From positions 105,427,650 to 105,491,649 of the forward strand of contig NC_057834.1 of the NCBI RefSeq assembly GCF_910594005.1: a DNA stretch of 64,000 nucleotides. The letters are read 5' to 3'. Source of the stretch: Cervus elaphus (Eukaryota > Chordata > Mammalia > Artiodactyla > Cervidae). Under the pieces are notes generated by a model, which saw only the letters and a list, made by a program, of their open reading frames with translations, made no database searches and was not told the DNA's origin. Positions 33,191 to 44,114 of the stretch are shown one piece after another. The translations under genes were made by a program, and so were the position numbers. Numbering within the stretch: the first letter of the stretch is position 1; each line of letters opens with the position of its first letter.

Positions 33191-33478
33191 AGAAAATTGG
33201 TTGCATCTTGTTTGATGATAAAGAGTACCTGCCTGGAGCACTACTGGAGAAGATATTGAGGAAAAGTCTTAAATCTGTTGGCAATAACACTGTGGCTGGT
33301 TAGTGATATCTGCTGTGGGTGAGCGAATGGGGCTTGGCAGCACTACAAGTGCATTGATGGCCCTGCTAACACCAGCCTGTGCTACCTCTCTGTAGATCTA
33401 AAGTCCAGATTGAGGCTGTCATTGGGAGGACTCAGTTCTTTCAGAAAGGCAGAGCAGCATCTTCAGTTGCTTTATTCT

Positions 33479-33514
33479 TCCATTCATCCATCCATCCATC
33501 CATCCATCCATCCA
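33479..33514. repeat. (TCCA)n microsatellite
   Basis: About eight to nine consecutive TCCA/TCAT tetranucleotides. Encodes only low-complexity peptide. Confidence 0.97.
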
Positions 33515-33519
33515 CACAT

Positions 33520-33740
33520 CTGTTCATCCATAATTCACCCATCATCCATTTAGCATCCAGAAAAGCTTTAGGCAGAGTGTGCTCTGTGTAAGGAACTGTG
33601 CTGTATAATATAGATCTAGGGAGATACATAAGTCCCCTGGCCCCGTAGAGTTGAGTGGGACCTCCTTGAAGGGTACTCTTGGGAAAGTATTAGAGAGAAG
33701 AGTGATGAGATGGTTTATGCAGAGACTGAATGTTTGGGGA
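33520..33740 (-). repeat. L2 fragment, antisense, weak
   Basis: 'ggcagagtgtgctctgtgta', 'ctagggagatacataagtcc' and 'gagaagagtgatgagatggt' loosely follow the reverse L2. Confidence 0.4.
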
Positions 33741-35084
33741 GACCACGAAAAAGAGAATCAGGTGGGTTGCTTTCCCACCCTTGCTTTCCATGGCTGCAGA
33801 GAAGTGAGCAGCTGGCCAGCTGGCCACTGGCACAAACTGCCTCTTTGTGTGAAAACCAGTGGAATCACATGTCTGCTGCTCCCAGATGTGGCCCCGGCAC
33901 CAGCACTTTCCAAGTGGGAGGTTCTGTCATGGTGTCACCTGCCAAATCTTGTCCAGAGGACTGAGGCCACTTGGCCAGCTGATCAGGGCTCTGTGCCTGT
34001 GAGCAGAACTGTCTTACCCTTTGCAGAGACGATCAGGCTGGGGGAAGCCCAGAAGAGCCAGAGCCTGGGGTGTGTATGTGTGTGTGTGTGTTTAAGCTGC
34101 GTGGAAGCCCTCTCTCCCTGCACTCTTTTCTTGTGATGTTTCACTAGGTGGGAGACAAAGGGGCTTTGTGTGTTCTTCAGAGTGCTCTGTGCTGACTGTG
34201 ATACACATCCACGAAAAACCCAGCCCAAAGCCATGACATTGCCGCTGGTTGAAACCCCAAATGCAACTTACAGTGGTTAGAAATGACAAAGGATGGGTGG
34301 CAGGACCCAGAGGAAAAACAGCGAAACCCAAAGGATCTTAAACAGATTTGAGGGCAATGATTTGATTTTTCAGGTGAGATCTTTAAGGAAATCTTAATCA
34401 TAGTCTTCCTATCTGCACATACAGGAAAATCAGTAGAGTGTATATTTCATTGTCTGTCCGGCAAAGGTAAGGTTCCCTTTAAATTTTCTTTGAAGATTAC
34501 TGTTGTTTTTAATATTTAGGATGTGTGTGGGGGAGAGGGACAGAGAGAGGCAGCGTGTCAAATGTTTCTCTTTCTTTTTTTAAGGCTCACCTGCTCTTAA
34601 GAGCGAATTGCATTTTGTCAGTGGCAGAAGAATGCCTTGGCGTTCGGGCTAGTGTTTTGGATGTAATTGAATTGCTGGGTGCTTTAAACATTGCAGGGTT
34701 TTAAGCCGAGAAATAATTTAATGATGTGGCCTTTAGGATTGTTAATTAGCACTGTCTGTATGAACATGTAACAATAACACCACCTACCGTAAAAGCAATG
34801 TTCTACACTTCAGAACACTCATTTCTTTCGGGCTTCCCGCAGAGAAGCAGTCATTAACTCTTTTTTTGACAAACACTTTTAGACATGCTCTGCAGGGCCG
34901 TGAATTCACCCCTCTGGCCTATCTCTGCATTTATCCATGGGGCAAGCTGGCAAAAGGGGCAGCTTGGAGAACGATGAGCTCAGCCCTCCACCACGGCACC
35001 GAATGAGGAGGAGGTTGTGGTGTTTTCCCTGCTAAACTCCTGAGACACTGTCACTCCAGAACCCAGAGAGAGATCTGGCTGAGG
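33741..35084. other. Low-repeat stretch, possible conserved non-coding DNA
   Basis: A 161-codon + frame (33651-34136), the longest in the window, starts in an L2-like piece and ends in a TG microsatellite (34070-34092), so it is not credible. The interval 34,560-34,880 is repeat-free with homeodomain-like TAAT motifs and could be regulatory. Confidence 0.45.
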
Positions 35085-35725
35085 ATGTGGGGAAAATGGA
35101 GTCCCTGTGCTCTCTTAGCAGGAATGAAAAATGGTGCAGTCACTATAGAAAACAGTATAGAGGCTCCTCAAAAAATAAAAAAAGTGGAGCTACCATATGA
35201 TCCAGCAATTCCACTTCTGGGTATTTATCCAAAAAAATTGAAATCAGGATTTGAAAGAGATAGTAAGACTCCCATGTTCATTGCAGCCTTATTCACAACA
35301 GCCAAGCTGTAGAAACAACCTGAGTGTCCCTTGACAGATGGATATCTAATGAAAATGTGGTTTATTCCCACACTGGAATATTATTCAACTTTAAAAAGGA
35401 AGACAATTCTGCCATATGTGACAACATAGAGGAAACCTGGGGGCATTATGCTAAAATGACATAAGGCACTCACAGAAAGATAAATATTACAGGATTCCAC
35501 TTACATGAGGTATCTAAAACTGTCACATTCATAGAATCAAACAACAGCATGGTGGTTGCCAGTGACTGGGGGAAGGGGAGAAAATAAATTTACTAATCAG
35601 AGGGTATAAAGGTTCGGTTAAGTAAGATAAGTAAGTTCTAGGGGTCTGCTGTACAACATTCTACTGTAGTCAATAATACTGTATTTTTACACTTAAACAC
35701 TTGTTACGAGGGTAGACCTCAAGTT
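35085..35725 (+). repeat. L1MA-class LINE 3' end
   Basis: Encodes the end of L1 ORF2, visible as YDPAIPLLGIYPKK around 35196-35240, then the 3' UTR ('acagcatggtggttgccagt', 'gtacaacattctactgtagt', 'gagggtagacct'). A stop after AALFTTAKL (35310) and later frame breaks show it is dead. No target-site duplication recognised. Confidence 0.9.
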
Positions 35726-36653
35726 GCGTTCTTGCCTCAAGTAGGAAAAAATGTCATGAAATCAGGTCATGGGAGGAGAGGTTGCTGGCTGGCCCCCTGC
35801 CCACTCTGCTGGAGGAAACCGTCAGTGGCTGATCCTTCCAGCAGAGTTCAGGGGGGTTGGTCTGCGCCACGAGTCTGGAGGGAGTCCAGGTCTGCAGCGA
35901 AGCACGGGAGGCTGATGACGATGGGTGGAGGAATAAGGGCTTCTCATGCTTTCTTCCATCCCTCTGGTAATGGCCCAGTGCTTTTTCCACCTTCCTCCTC
36001 TTAAGTCACAAGTGTCTTTCTCTTCTGAAGACCTGTCTCTTCTTCAGCAAGACACTCGGCAGCACTTGGGCATCTAAACACTAGATTGTGCCTTGTCTTC
36101 TATTCAGCCAGATTGTCCCATGACCTTGCGTCAGGCCTGGCCATCTGCTGTGAGAATTCTCTCTTGGAACTCAAGTTCTGGTAGCTTCTCTGCCCACCAT
36201 CTCATTTTGTTTCAGCTCTCTCACTCCTTCACTCTCACAGACTCATCTGGCCGCTAGTCCAGAGATGGCTGATACCTGGCTTGGCTATTGCCACCCTGTC
36301 TATGCCCTTAGAGGACATTCCTGACTGATGGTGCCATCCTGTCCTGTGGAGCACAGAGGTAACTTTGGAATCCAGGATTCTATCAATTGGAGTTGACATC
36401 TCAGATGAAATCTATTTGATATGCCAGCTCCAACAGCTTGACCCTTTTTGTTTCAGTCTATGAGGCCAGACCCCGTGGTCGGTCATCTCAGCTTTACAGA
36501 GCATCCCTGGTTCCCTGGAACACGCACTTGCTGCGTCTGTCCAGTGAAGCACTCCCTCCACTCTTAAACTCAGACTTCTCAGTGCTGTTGGAATGTTCTG
36601 GGTTCCTATGTGGATTTATGCCACAAAGTACTTATGCTTCATCTTTTGCCTTC
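35726..36653. other. Non-coding stretch, no repeat recognised
   Basis: Opposite-strand open frames of 78 and 90 codons overlap at 35732-36004; neither resembles a known protein. Confidence 0.4.
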
Positions 36654-36669
36654 AGAGCTGCCTTTTCTT

Positions 36670-37284
36670 TTTTTTCCCCTCTTTTTTCTTTTCTTTCTTT
36701 TTTGGATGTGAACCATTTTTAAAGTCTTTACTGACTTTGTTACAGTATTGCTTGTGTTTTCTGTTTTTTTATTTTTTATTTTTTCTCTTTTTTTTTTAAA
36801 TTTATTTTTTTTTGGTCATACATTGATATGAATCAGCCATAGATTTACACATATTCCCCATCCTGATCCCCCCTCCCACCTCCCTCTCCACCCGATTCCT
36901 CTGGGTCTTCCCAGTGCACCAGGCCCGAGCACTTGTCTCATGCATCCCACCTGGGCTGGTGATCTGTTTCACCATAAATAGTATACATGCTGTTCTTTTG
37001 AAATATCCCACCCTCACATTCTCCCACAGAGTTCAAAAGTCTGTTCTGTATTTCTGTGTCTCTTTTTCCTCCTTGCATATAGGGTCATCGTTACCATCTT
37101 TCTAAATTCCATATATATGTGTTAGTATGCTGTAATGTTCTTTATCTTTCTGGCTTACTTCACTCTGTATAAGGGGTTTTGGCTATGAGGCATGTGGGAT
37201 CTTACCTCCCCAATCAGTGATTGAACCTGTACCACCTACATTGGAAGGCAAAGTCTTAACCACTGGACTGTCAGGGAAGTCCCT
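36670..37284 (-). mobile_element. CHR-type SINE, antisense, split by L1
   Basis: The tail portion (about 36710-36775) has 'ttaaagtctttactgacttt'. The head (about 37172-37284) has 'gtgggatcttacctccccaa' and 'ccactggactgtcagggaag'. Flanks 'agagctgccttttctt' (36654-36669) and 'agagctgcctttttctt' (37285-37301) are the target-site duplication of the whole composite. Confidence 0.9.
36790..37172 (-). mobile_element. L1 3' end, antisense, nested in CHR
   Basis: Poly(T), then 'ttggtcatacattgatatga', 'gcaccaggcccgagcacttg', 'ttctgtatttctgtgtctct' and 'gtatgctgtaatgttcttta', ending near 'cactctgtataagg'. Same 3'-UTR subfamily as the copies at 50.1 and 53.8 kb. Confidence 0.9.
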
Positions 37285-37302
37285 AGAGCTGCCTTTTTCT
37301 TA

Positions 37303-37535
37303 TTCTCCTTTTTGGCTGTGCTGTGTCTTTGTTGCTGCCCGAGGACTTTCTCTAATTGCAGTAAGTAGGTTTCTTATTTTGGTGGCTTCTTTTGTTGGGG
37401 AGTGCGGGCTCTAGGCATGCTTCAGTAGTTGTGGCTGGCACATGGCATGTGGAATCTTCTAGGACCAGGGATCTAACCTGTGTCCTCTGCACTGGCAGGT
37501 GAATTCTTAACCACTTGACTGCCAGGAAAGTTTTG
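37303..37535 (-). mobile_element. CHR-type SINE, antisense
   Basis: 'ttttggctgtgctgtgtctt', 'gttgctgcccgaggactttc', 'gtggcatgtggaatcttct'-like order ending 'aaccacttgactgccaggaa'. It directly follows the split CHR copy. Confidence 0.9.
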
Positions 37536-37575
37536 CTTGTTCTTTGGTAGTATCTTCTCTCATTTTCTTTTCTTT

Positions 37576-37941
37576 TTTTTTTTTTAATTTTTTATTAGTT
37601 GGAGGATAATTACTTTACAATATTGTAGTGGTTTTTGCCACACATTGACATGAATCAGTCACGGATTTACATGTGTTCCCCATCCCGATCCCCCCTCCCC
37701 CCTCCCTCCCCATCCCATCCCTCTGGGTGTTCCCAGTGCACCAGCCCTGAGCACTTGTCTCATGCATCCAAACTGGGCTGGAGATCTATTTCACACTTGA
37801 TAGTATACTTGTTTCAATGCTATTCTCTCAGAACATCCCACCCTCGCCTTCTCCCACAGAGTCCCAAAGTCTGTTCTATACATCTGTGTCTCTTTTTCTG
37901 TTTCGCATATAGGGTTATTGTTACCATCTTTTTAAATTCCA
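37576..37941 (-). mobile_element. L1 3' end, antisense
   Basis: T-rich start, then 'ttattagttggaggataatt', 'gtagtggtttttgccacaca', 'gtgcaccagccctgagcact' and 'tctgtttcgcatatagggtt', ending 'tttttaaattcc'. A 157-codon + frame across it (37635-38108) is antisense to the L1 UTR and not a gene. Confidence 0.93.
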
Positions 37942-38149
37942 GATCAGAACCTGCCGTTCCAGTCTCCTCAGCACTGGGACACCTGCAGAGGCCCCTCAGC
38001 CTCCGCCCTCAGCTTCCACCTTCAGCCGCCTTCCCTGCTTCCTGCGTACAGCCTCCCATCTCTCTGCAGCGCTCCCTTGAGAGACTTTGTCATCACCCTA
38101 GAGCCTAGAGTGTTGTGTCTTCCTTCTTCTTTCTCCTGAGATGTTTACT

Positions 38150-38935
38150 TTTCTTTCACACCCAATGAAAGCTCATTTACTTGGTAAAGCCTTCCTTTCC
38201 TAACTATCTCCCACCACGAGCCACTGTAGAAGTTGCCTCATCTCTTCTGCACCACATCTCCTCCGGACTAGGAAGTGTTTACCAAGGTATTTATGCCAGG
38301 GAACTGGCATCTCTCTCCTTTCTCATTTGATCTTCATCCTAGGCCTTCATAACATCTAGAATGTGGCAAGAATTCAAGCTGTGTTTGTTGAGTAAATGAC
38401 CAAATGAATGAATTAGGAAATTGAAGCAGAGAATAGGTTTTGCCCAGCTCCCAAAGCTGGTCATCCCCTCATCCTTCCTGTTAAAGTTCTTTATCTGCAC
38501 TTCTCTTTTTCAACAACATTTATCATTTTTTAAATGTCTATCTATGGACAGTTATCTATGTACAAGTTTTATCATGGCTCCCACACATCAGGTTCCCTGA
38601 GGCAGTTATCTTAGATCAAAATCAACTACATCTCTCCCCAAACAGCTAATCTAGTATATCCTACATGTTGTTTTCTTAATATTTGTTGAATGAATAATTC
38701 TTAAGTTGTCCTTATATTACTTTGCTCAGAATAAGAACTCAACACGTTTGTTGAACCAAATTGAATTTAACCCTCTGTCACACACATGCCTAATATCTAG
38801 AAAGGCCTAAAAATGGATTGAATTATAAAGTTCATGAGGTCAGAGATGATGTTCTGTCTTATTTAATGTTGTTCCTCCTAGAAAGGGGAACAAATGGTAG
38901 GTACTAAATAAATATCTATTGATGAAATGGTGAAC
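38150..38935 (+). repeat. L2 3' fragments, sense (three pieces)
   Basis: Pieces at 38150-38405 ('taaagccttcctttcctaac', 'gtttgttgagtaaatga'), 38490-38700 ('aacaacatttatcatttttt', 'atatttgttgaatgaataat') and 38825-38935 ('ttcatgaggtcagagatgat', 'ggtaggtactaaataaatat'). Each resembles the L2 terminus, so these are at least partly separate copies. Confidence 0.65.
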
Positions 38936-39149
38936 ATCTCCTATTCTACCCTTAGGAAGAAAGCAAAGCCAAGTAGCCAAGAATAATTATAGGACCACTT
39001 CGTGTGAAGACCCCCAGAATGGATGGCATTTTTTCTCTGAATATAATTAACCAACCTAAAGTCAGGAATGGCAGTTGTCCTAAGCCCCTTACTCCCTTCC
39101 CTAATTTGATGAATAAGCTTCCTTTTAATTTAGACTAGAGTTAGGTATG

Positions 39150-39416
39150 TACCTTTTTTTTTTTTTAATTTTTATTTATTTTTGGCTGTGCTGGATCTTC
39201 GTTGCTGGGCACAGGCTTTCTCTCCTGCTCTCTAGCTGCAGTGCATGGGCTTCTCACTGCGATGGCTTCTCTTGTGATGCACGGGCTCTAGAGTGCAGGC
39301 TCAGTAGTGTGGTACATGACTTAGTTGCCCTATGGCATGTGAGATCTTCCTGGACCAGGGATCGAACCCTTGTCCCCTGCATTGGCAGGTGGATTCTTAA
39401 CCACTGGATAGGGAAG
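39150..39416 (-). mobile_element. CHR-type SINE, antisense, near full length
   Basis: Poly(T), 'tttggctgtgctggatcttc', 'gctctctagctgcagtgcat', 'accagggatcgaacccttgt', 'ttcttaaccactggataggg'. Flanks 'aggtatgtacc' (39142) and 'aggtatgtgtc' (39420) suggest a short target-site duplication. Confidence 0.93.
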
Positions 39417-39424
39417 TCAAGGTA

Positions 39425-40385
39425 TGTGTCTTTTTAATCCTGATGCACCTGATCCATGGTGCTTGGGTTTCCAAAATCACTGGCTCAGACAGAGAGCCAT
39501 GTTATCTTTCCTGCTTGAGCACTTTCCTTAATAGATGCAGTCTGGGATGCTTAAATGCAAATGTACTCCCCTATAGGTGAGGGGTAGTATTTCAGCTGCC
39601 ATGATGGAGTGGGCAGTGCTCTGTCAGATGAGTTATGTACAACTCTTCAGGGTTCCCTTGATTTTTTTTCTCCTGACAGTTCACCTTGTGCCCAACATTC
39701 CGTTTCCTGGAGTCAGACCTGCAGACACTTATATGTCACTGACTGTCTCCCCTCCTGAGAATATGACACAAGGACGCTGCCTGTCACATTCCTCGTTACC
39801 CTTCAGATGAGTTTCCCCTGATTAGTAGAGTGGGAACTTAAACCTGTGGGTGGTACACAGCCCTTCCTCGTGTTTTCAGCAACGTGCAGTGAGGAAAATC
39901 AGCATTCCCCAGGTGCTTTCAGATGGATGAGGTGGCCCTCGAGGTGACCTCAGGTTTCTTCTCGCTCAGCTTGTTGTCTATTTCTTCTGAGGTGACTGTC
40001 ACTTTGACCACAGCAGACAGGACAAACCATCACTGAGGTTTAGAAATGCAGGGTGCGCTCCACCAGTGGTTTTCCTCTGTATCTGGGCCACTGTGAGCAG
40101 CAGTCAGGGGAGCTTTCTGGCTTCCTGGCAGGCATTGTGTTTTGGTGAGACTTCATAAAACCCTCTCCTGGGGTGAGCAGAGGCAATGATGGCATCTCAT
40201 TCTGTTCTTTGAGTTTTCATAGTCTCACTTGGCAAAATCCAGTCAAATCAAAATGAGAGCAGTGGGCAGGGGCCACCATCTGGGATGTCAAGAAAGTAGC
40301 AGCTTTATTCCATGTAGGAAAAAGTGCAAGGTGGCAAGTGAGGCCTGCTCATCCCTTAAAATGTATTCAAGATGCCCTCCCCCCT
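39425..40385. other. Low-repeat stretch, no repeat recognised
   Basis: About 950 bp without an interspersed repeat. One 77-codon frame (39577-39810) shows nothing recognisable. Confidence 0.4.
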
Positions 40386-40502
40386 CTTTTTAAATTATTT
40401 GGCTACACTGTGGGATCTTAGTTCCCTGATCAGGGATCAAACTGATGTCTCCAGAATTGGAAGAACAGAGCCTTAACCACTGGGCCACCAGGGAAGTCCC
40501 AG
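40386..40502 (-). mobile_element. CHR-type SINE head, antisense
   Basis: 'ttatttggctacactgtggg', 'ttccctgatcagggatcaaa' and 'ccactgggccaccagggaag' give the head half of a CHR element in reverse. Confidence 0.88.
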
Positions 40503-40654
40503 AATGTACTCACTTCTTTACTTCTCCTATTTACACCAAATCCGAGCCACATTCCTGCTCCAGTAGGATTCCTGCTATGGCTTCCCACTTGTCTCCCTGA
40601 ATCCTCTTATGTCTTCATCCAATATCAGCCAAAATTATGTTTTGAAGGTGCAAA

Positions 40655-40826
40655 TAATTTTAATTGATTTATTTTAAATAATCTAGCTGCTTTACAATGC
40701 TGTGTTAGTTTCTTCTGTACAGCAAAATGAATCAGCCATGCGCATACAGGTATCCTCTTGTTTTTGTATTTCCTTCCCACTTAGGTCACCGCAGAGCAAT
40801 GAGTAGAGTTCCCTGTGCTATAGTAT
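40655..40826 (-). mobile_element. Older L1 3' end, antisense, host of a later L1
   Basis: 'tttacaatgctgtgttagtt', 'tctgtacagcaaaatgaatc' and 'gcagagcaatgagtagagtt' followed by 'ccctgtgctatagta'. It is broken at 40,827 by a second L1. Confidence 0.8.
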
Positions 40827-41694
40827 TTATTTTAATTGGAGGTTAATTTCTTTACAACTTTGTGATGGTTTTTGCCATACATCAACACGAATCAGCCACA
40901 GTATACACATGCCCCCCATCCTGAACTCCCTCTCACCTCCCTCCCCACCCCATCCCTCTGGGTTGTCCCAGAGCATCGGCTTTGGGTGCCCTGCCTCATG
41001 CATCGAACTTGCACTGGTCATCTATTTTTCATATGGTAATATACATGTTTTAGTGCTATTCTCTCAAATCATCCCACAATCGCCTTTTCCCACTGAGTCC
41101 AAAAGTCTGGTCTTTATGTCTGTGTCTCCTTTGCTGCCCTTCATGTCGTTACTGTCTTTCTAAATTCCATATATATACATTAATATACAATATTTGTCTT
41201 TCTCTTTCTGACTTACTTCACTTTGTACAATAGGCTCCAGTTTCATCCACCTCATTAGAACTGACTCAAATGCATTTCTTTTTATAGCTGAGTAATATTC
41301 CATTGTGTACATGTCTCATAACTTCCTTATCCATTCATCTGCCGATGGACATCTAGGTTGCTTCTAGCTATTGTAAATAGTGCTGCAATGAACACTGAGG
41401 TATGTGTCTCTTAATTCTGGTTTCTTTGGGGTGTATGCCCAGCAGTGGGATTACTGGGCTGTATGGAAGTTCTGTTCTCAGTTTTTTAAGGAATCTCCAC
41501 ACTGTTCTCCATAGAGGTTGTACCAGTTTGGTTTACCACCAACAGTGTAAGAGGGTTCCCTTTTCTCCACACCCTCTCCAGCATTTATTGTTTGTAGACT
41601 TTTTAATGATGGCCATCCTGACTGGCATTAGATGATACCTCATTGTGGTTTTGATTTGCATTTCTCTAATAATGAGTGATGTTGAGCATCTTTT
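40827..41694 (-). mobile_element. L1 3' end with ORF2 C-terminus, antisense
   Basis: 3' UTR in reverse from 'ttaattggaggttaatttct', then ORF2 in reverse: 'gagtaatattccattgtgta', 'atctaggttgcttctagcta', 'ttttaaggaatctccacact', 'gttttgatttgcatttctct'. ORF2 is interrupted by frame breaks. A Bov-tA sits at its left-hand (5') break. Confidence 0.92.
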
Positions 41695-41795
41695 CCCCTG
41701 ATGGCTCAGATGGTAAGGAATCTGCATGCAATGCAGGCGACCTGGGTCCAATCCCTGGGTCAGGAAGATTCCCCTGGAAGAGGGCATGGCAACGC
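41695..41795 (+). mobile_element. Bov-tA SINE, 5' half
   Basis: 'cccctgatggctcagatggt', 'gcaatgcaggcgacctgggt' and 'ggaagagggcatggcaac'. It stops at about 100 bp, so the Bov-A tail is missing; it lies at the end of the L1. Confidence 0.88.
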
Positions 41796-42000
41796 TTCTG
41801 CTCTTACTTAGAATAAAATCCAGTTCCTGTGACAGCCTGGCAGCTCCAAGGAGACCCAACTGCTCCTGCTGCAGGGACCTGACCCTGTTTCATTGCCTCC
41901 CTGTACATTCTGATCTGTGGTGGCCTCCTTCTCTTCTGTGGTTGCACCAAGTTTCTGGGGTCTGAACTCACTGTTTTACCTCTTAGAATCATTTTCAATT
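41796..42000 (+). repeat. L2-like fragment, sense
   Basis: 'tcttacttagaataaaatcc' followed by 'agttcctgtgacagcctggc' and 'cattgcctccctgtacattc' resembles the mid L2 3' region. Confidence 0.45.
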
Positions 42001-42054
42001 AGACGTTTACATGGTTAGAGGCTTCTTGGTATGGAAGCTTCAACTTACCACTTT

Positions 42055-42405
42055 TTTTGATCACCCAATAAAGACTTTAAAAATGGTCCACATCAACACA
42101 TGGGGGGAAAGGGGAGGGTGGGACAAATTGAGAGAGTAACACCGACACATGTAGACGACCATGTGTAAAATAGATCGCTATTGGGAAGCTGCACTATAGC
42201 ATAGGCAGCTAGGCTTGGTGTTCTGTGATGACCTAGAGGGCTGGGGTGGGGGTAAGGGGTGGGAAGGAGGCCTGAGAGGGAGCAGATATAGCTGATTCAT
42301 GCTGTTGTACAGCAGAAACACAATTATACTCCAGTAAAAGTAAAACAATTATACTCCAATTAAAAAAAATGGTCCACATAAAAAATACTTAAAAAAAAAG
42401 GTCTT
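42055..42405 (+). mobile_element. CHR tail fragment split by L1
   Basis: 'caataaagactttaaaaatg' precedes and 'aaaaatggtccacataaaaa' follows an L1 insertion. This is the characteristic CHR 3' tail; its head is not present upstream. Confidence 0.82.
42094..42364 (+). mobile_element. L1 3' end, sense, with exact 15-bp TSD
   Basis: 'gggtgggacaaattgagaga', 'accatgtgtaaaatagatcg', 'ggtgttctgtgatgacctag' and 'acaattatactccaattaaa' form a ruminant L1 3' UTR. AAAAATGGTCCACAT occurs at 42079-42093 and 42365-42379, proving the insertion boundaries inside the CHR tail. Confidence 0.96.
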
Positions 42406-42429
42406 ACTTTGCCATGTGCTGAGAACTCC

Positions 42430-42568
42430 CCCAGCCTCAGTCAACTCATCTCTATAATGGAGATAATAAAATAGAGTGACTCCCTAGGCTGGTTGTGAAG
42501 GCTAAAGGTCATAATATTTTATTGGTGTCTGACATACAGTAACTGGGCAATAAAAATTAAAATTTGGT
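42430..42568 (+). repeat. MIR 3' half
   Basis: 'cagtcaactcatctctataa', 'tggagataataaaatagagt' and 'tgacatacagtaactgggca' follow MIR. Confidence 0.68.
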
Positions 42569-42582
42569 CAGTTTCTCTGGGG

Positions 42583-42780
42583 TTGCCTGGTGGCTCAGAT
42601 GGTAAAGAATCAGCTTGCAATGCAGGAGACCTGGGTTTGGGAAGATCCTCTGGAGAAGGAAATAGCAACCCACTCTAGTATTCTTGCCTGGAGAATCCCC
42701 TGGACAGAGGCACCTGGTGGGCTGCAGTTCATGAGGTCACAAAGGGTTGGACATGACTGAACGACTAACACTTCACTTCT
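42583..42780 (+). mobile_element. Bov-tA SINE
   Basis: 'ggttgcctggtggctcagat', 'ggagaaggaaatagcaaccc' and 'cgactaacacttcacttctg'. The B-box region carries a deletion ('cctgggtttgggaagatcct'). Confidence 0.93.
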
Positions 42781-42864
42781 GTGGGGTAGAGTGGACTTAA
42801 CTCAAAGCCTTGAGAGGAAGAATGGATGCTTGCCAAGTCCTATTTTCAAGAGAAAATTTTCAAG

Positions 42865-43058
42865 TGCAGGCTGTGGTGACAGAGAGACCTGGGTTCTAAT
42901 CCTAGCCCCATCATTTAGGAGTCACTTCATTAGTTTTAGTTTCCTCCCTTCTAATGTGGAGAAAGTGATACATCTCTCAGGGCTAACGTGAGGACTATGG
43001 ATAATGCTTAAAAAAATGCCAAGTCAGTGCCTGGTTTTGGACTCAGTAAGTGGCAGCC
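42865..43058 (+). repeat. MIR, near complete
   Basis: 'agacctgggttctaatccta', 'gttttagtttcctcccttct', 'tacatctctcagggctaacg' and 'gactcagtaagtggcagcc' follow MIR to its end. Confidence 0.8.
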
Positions 43059-43829
43059 ACTTTGCCTTGTCCCAGCTTCCTGGGTGGCGGGCTTTGCAGT
43101 GTGGAGCGGAAGAGAAGAGGGGAAGCAGGCAATCTGGCAATCTGTGGAACTTCTTCTCTAATACTTCTGATAAGCACGGGCCCAGGGGCTGTCTCATTTG
43201 ACTTCCTCTTCTTTACTTTCCCGTCTGGTGGACAGTCATCATGTTGGGAGCCACACCATGGCCCCTAGCTGATGGGTCACCATCCTTGATTTCCCCTCTG
43301 TCTTCTCTAATAAAAAGCACTCATATCCAGTAAATCTGTCCTTTACTCTTATTAAAGCAATTGATGTTGGTTATTGAGGTCTGTTTCAGGCTAGGTGAGA
43401 ATCAATAAGGTGATCCACTTAATCACTTCAGCAATCAAGGAGTTCTTTTCTTAGTCTGCACTCCAGCCAGTGCCTGCAGAACTCCAAAGGCTTATCAGGC
43501 CCTTATTGTGCACACAGCGGCTCAGAGATGTCACCCTTCATTTTCTTTCCCCGGTGATCTCAGGGAGTCCCGAGTCCACTGAGCCAGCCTTGCACTCTGC
43601 TTATTCTCTGCTTGCCTATATTTGGCAGAATAATGACCAACCGTGTGCTTCTGGGAAGCACTCCTTGACATTAAGGGCTGTGGACACTCAATTCCTGATC
43701 ACAGATGCTCTCATTTGGGCCCCTGGGTCTTTGTCCATGTCCTTGTCCATGCTGAGCAAGGACCTGGAATGAAAGTTACCTTGTTTCAACAGGGCAAAAC
43801 CTCTCTTCTACCTGAAGATTCATATTCCA
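43059..43829. other. Non-coding stretch, no repeat recognised
   Basis: Overlapping + frames (65-100 codons) at 43004-43876 show no domain or splice framing. Confidence 0.4.
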
Positions 43830-44045
43830 TCTTTGCTCAAGTCCCTGAGGAAGACTCAGTCATTTGCTCCTTGTAATGTTTTGAACATAGGTCTATGCTG
43901 AGGCATGTTTCATGATATTGGTTCTTCCCTGTATTCTGGCCTGTCTGTGGTCTTCTTAAGAGACAGCTAGTGCCTCAGTCATCTCTGAGTCATCAGGACC
44001 CACCCTATTTCCTGGCACACAGTAAGAGCTCAGTTGTGTTTTCCG
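43830..44045 (+). repeat. L2 3' end, sense
   Basis: 'gtctgtggtcttcttaagag' and 'tttcctggcacacagtaaga' with 'gctcagttgtgttttc' match the L2 terminus. Confidence 0.6.
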
Positions 44046-44096
44046 GAGAGAAGGCAGGCAGGCAGGAAGGAAGAGAGGAAGGCAAAGAGGAAAGAA
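44045..44096. repeat. Purine (GGAA/GGCA) simple repeat
   Basis: Runs of GGCA and GGAA/GAGGAA units, low complexity. Confidence 0.85.
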
Positions 44097-44114
44097 TTAG
44101 TTCCTTTCGAGAGT

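Noticed and set aside
33651..34136. 161-codon + strand open frame, the longest in the window
   Set aside because: It starts in an L2-like remnant and runs through a TG microsatellite (encoding CVCVC repeats). No domain, promoter or splice context.
34425..34466. 42-nt interval between CATACAG and AAAG/GTAAGG
   Set aside because: Too short and only partly open; the donor and acceptor are ordinary matches and there is no conservation evidence.
37635..38108. 157-codon + strand open frame
   Set aside because: Its first two thirds are antisense to an L1 3' UTR; composition is low complexity and proline/serine rich for that reason.
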